Assembly: GCA_007844125.1 (NCBI GenBank)
Contig: CM017560.1
Location: 4,150,218-4,214,217, forward strand
Source: Sinonovacula constricta
Lineage: Eukaryota; Mollusca; Bivalvia; Cardiida; Solecurtidae
Direction of reading: 5' to 3'
Length of the DNA stretch: 64,000 nucleotides
Positions 23,901 to 33,400 of the stretch are shown here, one piece after another. Below the pieces are notes generated by a model that was not told the DNA's origin, did no database searches, and saw only the letters and a list, made by a program, of their open reading frames with translations. The translations under genes and the position numbers were made by a program. How positions within the stretch are numbered: position 1 is the first letter of the stretch; each line of letters opens with the position of its first letter.

Positions 23901-26900
23901 TGTTATGGGTGCTTAATGATCTATGATTCTAGTTTTACTACATGTTAGACCAGTGTTTTAAGACAAACCTTGTTGATTGACATAATGTGTGTTTGTTTTC
24001 AGTTTCTAGTGCATCACTGACATATTTCTATATTTTATTGTCTGTTTTACTTACCGGGTCCTGTAACTTTGTTCACATGATATTCTTTTAAAATAAGAAT
24101 ATTTACGACCATTTTAAAGAACAAAAGAAAATAGAAGAAAAAAGAAAAAAATCCTAGAATTGGTGATTTTGACTTTAAAAATTGTGCATTTTGAACGCTA
24201 TTAATGTTTATATTGTATTTATTGTCTATAAGTTGACTGTATTATTACAAGTATCACTTATTTTAAAAATAAAATCATAATTGGGAATGTCTACTGAAAT
24301 CAAGACATTCACACAATGGAAACTAATTATAAATTGTGTCACACTGTCAACTTCGTTACATAATGTCAATTCCGTTACACATCGTCACCTCCGTTACTTC
24401 CAACGATGCAAATACACCAAACTATCATTTATCATGGCTATTTTTATCCACTGTATTAAAATAACAACTGACTACAACACATTGACACTAACATATCTTT
24501 TGCAGCATTTCAACTTTTGCCGTATTTTTGTTATCCTTTACTTTTACTTTATGTTTTCTTTATTTTGACAACAACTAATGGACAGGTCATTACTAAATAT
24601 AATTTCTCTTTTTGGTATACCTTTAAAAACATTGAAAATCTGTGGCAGTGTTGACTTTTGTTAAAAATATGATTAAAAATGACAATTACATTCGTTTGTG
24701 TGTAAATTTACTTTAGTAACGGAGGTGACATTTTTAAAGCTATACATACTTGGCGTAGCAAGTATGTGTCCTACGGCCAGAGAACAATACACACGGTGTA
24801 CATAGTAGAACTTAAAAATGATGCCTGAATCTATTTAAAGTATTGAAAACCTGGGATTGTGATTTTTGATTATGCGAGTGTTGCAACATGTACGTTTTTG
24901 TGAAATGACTCACATGAAGATTGCTGGCATAGAAGGCCATGCCCGACAGTCCCACAAAGCAGAGTCCCGGGCACACCAACCAAGGCACCACTGAAATATA
25001 CACGATATACATGAAACAATGGTAATTGTGGGAATAGGGGCCGTCTACGGCACCACTGAAATATACACGATATACACAATACAGTGATAGTGGTTGGGAT
25101 AGGGACCATTTACGGCACCACTGAAATATACACGATATACATGATACAGTGGTAATGGTGGGAATAGGGGCCATTTACGGTACCACTGAAATATACATGA
25201 TGTACATGATACACTGGTAACGGTGGGAATAGAGTTCATCTACGGTACCACTGAAATATACACGATCTACATAATACAGTGATAGTGGTTGAGTAGGGGC
25301 CATCTACGGTACTACTGAAATATACACGATATACACAATACAGTGATAGTGGTTGGGATAGGGACCATTTACGGCACCACTGAAATATACACGATATACA
25401 TCATACAGTGATAGTGGTTGGGACAGGGGCCATTTACGGTACCACTGAAATATACACGATATACATGATACAGTGGTAATGGTGGGAATAGGGGCCATCT
25501 ACGGTACCACTGAAATATACATGATAAACATAATACAGTGATAGTGGTTGGGATAGGGGCCATTTACGGTACCACTGAAATATACACGATATACATAATA
25601 CAGTGATAGTGGTTGGGATATGGGCCATTTACGGTACCACTGAAATATACACGATATACATAATACAGTGATAGTGGTTGGGATAGGGGCCATTTACGGT
25701 ACCACTGAAATATACACGGTATACATAATACAGTGATAGTGGTTGGGATAGGGGCCATCTACGGTACCACTGGGAAATATACATGTTACACATGTTATAT
25801 TGGTATTTACGAGGCGGAAGGGCCAACTACGGCACAATTGAAATATACACGTTATACTCGCAAAAGTAATGTGGTTTTTATTAGGATGAAGCGCCAGCTA
25901 CAGTATCACAGAAATATACAAGTCATACATTTTGCAGTGGTATAAATAAATAATAAAAGAGCTAACCAAAGCATCATTGATACATGGTATGCATGGTGTA
26001 TTGTTGTTGTTGTTTTGTAGTGATAAAGGAACAACCATGGTACAAGTGAAAGAAACGCGCGAGAAAATAAAACTGGTATTGTGGTGTTGGCAAGTATAAA
26101 GGGCCAACCGCAACTGCGCTTTGCATGGCATACCCTGATACAGTCGTAATAATATAATGGCCTACGAGTGAAATAAACTGGTTGACATAGTGGTTTTGAT
26201 GAGAATAATGGGTTTACCAGTGAACTATGCGGAACATAATATAGTGTAATCGATAGGGAGAGAGGACAAATCACTGCACGTTTGAACTTTATACAGTACA
26301 CATAGCACAATGGCAATGCTGTGAATAAAAGTCCAACCACGGCACCATTGACCTATACACGGCATACATACATGTGGTATAATAGCAATGCTCAGAATAA
26401 GTGACGTAACACGACACCATTGACCTATACAGGGCATACATACATGTAGTATAATAGCAATGCTCGGAATAAATACAACCACGGCACCATTGAACTATCC
26501 ACATAATATGGTAGTAATCCTGGGAATAAAATACCAACAACAGCACTATGCTGGAAATATGCTGGAAATAACCATGGACCCATTAAACAATGTACAGCAT
26601 ACATGAAATAGTGGCAATGCTGGGAATAAAAGTAACATAATTTCAATTGTATCATAGGAACACCTTTTCACGTTGTTTTTTTCTATTCGTCACTAGCTAC
26701 TGACCGTATTGAAGTGCAATAAATAAAAATATAAAGTTATAGATCAGCTCTTTTTTATATAATATGTAAAATGAAGAACATGAAAATGAATTCCTCCACA
26801 GCGTTTTGCTTCTAGGTGGGAACATTAACCATACAATGATTTTCAAACAGTATACTAGCTGTATACACAACTTATTCTTGCAAATATGTAACATTTAAGG

Positions 26901-27360
26901 TAACTTTTGTGTTTAATGCATTCAGTCACTGTACGAAACGGTTTGTTATACCATAGCCCAATGAACGTGTTCTACTTTCGACTGTTCTGTTTATAGTCAA
27001 GTAAAGAAAATGAATTTACATTAGTTTTTTTTTATTTCGCAGTCAATAAACTTCAACGCCTGTCTGTGTGGTGTTGGTATACAATGCTCATACACATTAA
27101 TTGAGTTTTTAAAAGAAATGTTCTAGTTTATTTGTACATTTTATTCGCTTTATTAACCTTCTAACATTTATACTTTCGCAATCACACATCGCGCGTACAC
27201 GTGCTGGCGCGCACATTGCAAATAAGCACAGGCACGCATTTGGAATGTTTAATATCTTTTGGTCATTTGCTTTACATAAGCAATAATAATACAATAATTA
27301 CAATAATACATTGGAATTTGCTTGTTTATCGTAAAAGACGGCGTTGTTGTAGACAGAATT

Positions 27361-27438
<78 letters not shown>

Positions 27439-30400
27439 GGAGAGAGGGGGGAACGGAAGAGGGAGAGAGAGAAAGGGGCAGGCAGGCATGCAGACTGCAG
27501 ACAGAAAAAGAGATATTACTTATTATTATTTATAAAAAATACCTTCATCCTCGTGACATGTATATGTCGCTTTGAGGCTGATGATATAACTGAGTCAAAC
27601 TTTTGTTGATTTTGCTAAACTATTTTTCTTGTAAAAAACTTAAAAACCGATAAATATAGCGGTATATTAATTTGAACTTTCAGACCCATTAGCGAATAAG
27701 AACTCATTTATTTTAAGGCTATTTATTAATAAGTTATTTTAATTACAAAAAAAGAAAACGTTGTATGGCATTTTGTATACTAAAATCAGCAAGCCTTCTT
27801 CTAAATAACTGTTTTAAAAACACAATGAAAATGTCAAACTGACCGATCCTAAAACGTATGTGCGCGCGAGTGTGTGAATCCATAAAAGACGCGATAGAAT
27901 TTTAATAAAGTAAAAATACTGTATAATGTGACTAATCCTATGATAAATATATACTATAAACCACTATTTTAGCAAAAACATACGTATTGGATTCCAGATA
28001 TCTGGATCTACTAAATGTCTCTGTTACAGCCAGGAGCGAGGGAGGACTTGAGAGACAAAAAGAAAAAGTGAATTATTTTACTTTAGTACGTACAATTAGA
28101 AAGTGTTGTTTTCGTGATTTCGGGGCGAAATGGGAATTAAAAAAAATAATTTACACGACATTTAAGTTTATTACAATTTTGGATTTATAGCAATTCTCGT
28201 TCAATGTGCAGCCAGTTTTGCAATAACTGTTTTATTGCAATTCTGCTAGTAAATGCAAAACTGGTTGTTGCAGACCAACCACTGCACGATTAAATTATAT
28301 GGCAACATGATATTGTTCTAGCTGTAATTGTGGAGAAACGGGCTTCTCTGAAGTTGCACATGGCATCTTGGCAATGGTAGGGGTGGGGGTGGGGGTGGGG
28401 GTGGGGGTCGGGCGGTATTGATAATGGGTAAAAAAAACAACACTCAAAATACACCTGTTTCCATGGTATCGTGGCAATGGAAACGTTGGTCTACAAATAA
28501 TTATTAACAACATTATGTTTAGACATTGAGCAACATTTTAGATAAGGAGTTTCTACTTACCGGGAGAAGCGAATGCTAAACACATACATCCCACAACGAA
28601 CAGGAGCCTGTGAAAAAGAATAGACGTTATTAGACAGAGAACACATTTTACGACTTACAAGTATATTGGAAAAACGAATTGATTTCTCGCGTGTGATCTT
28701 GATGATGGTTTGAAATAGTAACTCCATACTTGTATCATACACGTGCATAGATGAACCATGTGCCATTAATAAATATCCAAACATATGTCTTCATTTTGCA
28801 AGACTGATACTATTTTCTTTACGAAACATATTTAAAAAATCAGCATGTAATAACAGATTCCCTCTTTGGATAAAACGATGTTTCTGTCCAGCTTCACTTC
28901 AACTCACCCTGATCCACTGTTTCGAGATCCCATGCGGTTTAGCCATTTTTAGAAGTCGTCCTACATTTGTAGCCAATCAGAAGCCATGAAAATACAAATT
29001 CCTCAGCGATTTATTTTAATAGAACTCCATTCTATTTTCGATTTTATAATGAACAAAATTGATCGATCTATTTAACTAAACGGTTTTATTTTCAACTGCG
29101 CATGGGCCACAAATCACGCATTCTGGCTTGATTTCTCCCTTTGTGACGACAAGTTTGAACACGTCAATACGATTGACAGTTCGATTGACAGTTTTATGTG
29201 GCATTTTGAAAGAACAGGTAGAAGTGAGGCGGGGACTTTTAAGTCGAATAGAATCTATTAGGACATTTCCTGCCTCGTTTCGGCTTCTATTTCCTATAGA
29301 ATAGACTCTATCCTATACTTATTAAATAAATACATATCCAAGATTATATTTCAGCTAGCGCATTGTTGGTTTGTTGCTCTTTTAGCCAGAAGTCACACAA
29401 TGAATTGAGGGCTATAACGTAACGGATATTAACGAAAAAATGTACCATACATTTATATTTTCATGTAAATAAACTGCAATTGTCTAACTTATATGTCCTG
29501 TCTGCAAGTTTGTTGATATGCCAACAGAAAGAAAAATTTAAAGAAAACCTTATGCTACTGTAATTGATGCGTTAAGTTTTATAAAAGTTTACTGGTCTGA
29601 TGCCGCATTTACATTATATCTTCTTAAACACGCCTTATCGTAGTGTGTTACATATTTTTCGAAAAATAAAATCTTCTAGCTAGTAATGCAGTTAAATTAG
29701 AATAGTAACTTCTTGGACAGTTCTTTCAAATGTTCCATCATCATACACGTAAAAAAATTATTTAAGTGTCATCCCAAACAATAACATCCTTATTTTATCG
29801 TGACCCCGTCATGTTGGCAGGACATGAACTTTTAAATTGAAGTGCCAAAAGTACGCTCATATGGGGTATCGAATATCGGTTACCTGTTTTAAGAGCTAGG
29901 AATTCTGTCCTAAAATAAGGTGGTCGTTTGTGAATTTAACTGCATATCATTATCATATCATATTATTGTAATAAAGCATTGGACTTCTATTTACCCCTTA
30001 AGTAGGGTATTTAATTTTTTGAGTGAATTTGTCTTTTAAAGATATGGATTTTAAGCTAAAATCTTTCATTTGAAGATACGGAAGGTGAGTTGCAAGGGAT
30101 CTGCGCCTGCACGTCCCTTTTGGTGATAAGGGAAAGGTATTTTCAAATGGTCGAACGTTTTAGATTAGGTAAAGTTATAAAAACAATATTTAAGGACTGC
30201 GAAAATGATCTTTCTAAATCTTCGAATATCGGCGTGCTTGCCTTTCATACTCGAGCTCTCGGTCCGAACCCCGCATGATGCCACTTAGTAAATCTCATTT
30301 TATTTTTCATTAAAGGATGCATGAAGTTATCAGGATACCTGATAATAGTTACTTTAAATGATTTTTGACGTGTTATATCGCCACCAGTCGGATTAAAACC

Positions 30401-33400
30401 ATATCCTGAAAACAGCTCCACTATCAGGATCTGACGACGAGTTAATAAAACCTTCACAACCAATCAGATTGTCGCCTACAAAGTCGCAAAAATAATGATG
30501 ATCCGAAGCGTTCCGAACGTATCGTTTAATGGCTGCACCCATTACAAAGAAATGTAAACCTGGACACTTCGCGCAAGACTTGTGTCACTGGAGACAGTTG
30601 CGTTGTACGCGGTATCTCAACATCAGTAACATCTTCAGGTCGAAAGTTAACTAACGAGCGAATTTCTTTTTTTTTGTCAAACACATTTCTACTGCATCAT
30701 CGATAGCGGCCATTTTGCGACTCTTACCGAAAACGTTTTGCATTACGCTCTCTGATTGGCTGTTATAAAAATAGTAATCGGGGAAACCATTCTTGTTTAT
30801 AGACGGTATTTGCGGGCCGTCATGAGACCTTACAGTCTGCAAGATCTGACTTTAGTGAGATTGTATCGCCGCCACATACCTGTTATCTAAGTTTGACAAT
30901 ATCTTTTTTAGTTCAATGAACACAGTTATTATCAAGCAGAGTTACTAAGAATTTATAACTATTAAAAAGTTTTTACGATGCCACTTATATAATAGTAGAG
31001 TGTAGGTTAGATACATTCGCTCATTTCTATTTTGAGCAGATATAGTGCTGCCGTCATTGCGATCGCATGTCGTGGACACAAAACATGACACCACGCTTAT
31101 TAACATTTACCCATACACCGGGAAAACCAGTTGTTGCACTTTAATTATAGGCCGAGCGTTATCATCCGCACCTTCTTCGACTTTCGAACCCATGACCGTA
31201 CCGGAATACCTTAAATGAGTTAATTAGCGAATTGTTATTTGTTTCCCAAAATCGAAAACGGGAGAAGCATAGGTATTTATTTTTAAGCGGAAGGATAACG
31301 GGTGAGTGGTAGTGAGAAAATGGTTATAACATGCAAAGTTCCCTGTTATAATAACTGTTTCAAATCAGGATAAACATGAAGGTTTTTGTGGTAGTATAAA
31401 CATACCACAAAAAATCGATACTGTACATGAAAAGTAATTATCAGTTGGTTCAAATACGCTTCAAGTATTTAGATGGTATGTCGTTAACACATGAAATGAT
31501 ACCTTACTCTTTACTTCACTTTATTCCCACACCGAAATAAAAAAAAACTAGTTGTTCGCGGTTTCATGAAGACCACAAAACTTTTCACGAAAGTTTGATT
31601 ATGTTTTTATTAAAAATGTTTATTACCAGTTGGCAAAATAGTCAACCATGTGAAACAAAATGGTATTTTTTGCTCAGGTACTAGAATGAAAATGACGGGA
31701 TCTTCATTGATATTCGGTCGATATTTATGGTAGATTGTTTGGACACACTTTTTATTCATTCGTCTATCCATATCTTAGTTATTGTCTCGTACAGTCAAGT
31801 TAAGAGACACGGTATACAGGTAGATCATAAACATGACTCTATCACGCCACTCCCAGCCCGAGGCCAGTCCCTGATTCCTCAGATCACGCCACTTCTATAG
31901 TGCTTTTTTCTCTGTCCAATATTTATTTGAGAAATTAAACAGACGAACTAACATGTCAGTCTACGAGTGTTTATTTCACCACTAGCTTCAGATCCACAGG
32001 TTTACCTCTATAAATCTGTTGAAAACCACCCCAACCCTACCCCCACCCACCCCATGATTCGTCGTTGAAAAACGATATCAATGTTAGATAGAAGATCTAA
32101 GTCGGTCAGACAAACATGTATAACATGCAAGCTTGAACTAAAACTGAATTTTCCTTAAAATATTACCGATAATTTTACGTTTGATCAAAATAGAGACATA
32201 AATAATTAATTAGAAGAAGATACACCTTACAAAAAGTGAGTGACCTGCAATGTACCGTTTCGTTAAATAGATCGCAGATACTGAGTTAAACCTCCGAAGA
32301 CCGGAGGCACACTTCAATATATTTACAACATATATACGTGCATTGTCGACAAGCTTGGATTTACTGACATCTTTCTATATACTTATGGCCTATATCTGGC
32401 ATGGTCGTGAGGCCATCCACATGTCCGATTGTCCACATTGGCCGATGTAGTGACTAACTATAGACACTGACAGTAATAACTGGTAATGGTATATGCTACA
32501 ATGATTTGTGATTAGCATATATCGTTATGTACGAAATGTATCATTATGTTCAAATGATATATCACGCTCCATGAAAATACAATCTAATTAACAAAACGTA
32601 TTCGCTTTCAGTAGTACTTGTGTATTTCAAAACCAGGGTTAGATCCAGAGGGGTGTGTGAGTATGTGTGTGTATGTGTGTGTGTATGTGTGTGTGTGTGG
32701 GGGGGGGGGGGGCAACACCCACCACCAACCAGGTAAAAGGGTAGAGTTGTGAAAACACATACATGTAAGCTTAAAATATAAATTGGTCTGCTGACTGCTT
32801 AGGTCGAAGTTACGGCTCCTTACCGTGCGTGTGTGTGTGTGTGGGTGTGCGTGCGTGCGTGTGCGCGCGTGCGCGTGTGAGTGCGTGTGTGTAACCCTAA
32901 CTTCGACCTAAGCAGTCAGCAGACTAATTTATATTTTATAATTTATATTCGGACAACATGACGTCATGCATAAGTCTTTTCCATGAACGCTTACAAATAG
33001 CCGCCGCTCACGTCCGCGGCGAAAATAAAGGTTTACAATGGTTAATTAACAATGGTTGATATGCTTGGTTAATTTCCGATGAAGGACTTTCATTGATTTG
33101 ATCACAGTTATTAACCTTGAAAAATAAGTCGTAGCTTACTAGCTTCAGAAATATGATAAATATCGGCAACATTTACAGATTAAAATGTCAAAAAAGAGGC
33201 CGTCGTGGTATTATTAAGTTAAAGAGTGTTATGTCTATAAGGCTTATTTAGGCTGAATTTTACTACTTACAAGCTCACTACCTATGCAATCAGTTTCAGT
33301 AATACAACACGTTATTAAGTAGTACACATTCGGCTGCTCAGCAATAAAAACAGCATTCAATGTGCTGCAGGGACCATTCTCTTAAAGGTGTTATCTCGAA

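Larger units (their letters stand above)
26661..28560. other. Intron 2 remainder, AT-rich with two microsatellites
   Basis: No exon was recognised. It holds a (GA)n tract at 27363-27433 and a (GGGGGT)n tract at 28379-28411. Confidence 0.6.

Noticed and set aside
24812..25826. Series of 64-codon minus-strand frames with a shared CIFQWYR motif
   Set aside because: The 65-bp repeat read across frames; only 24990-24914 is exon.
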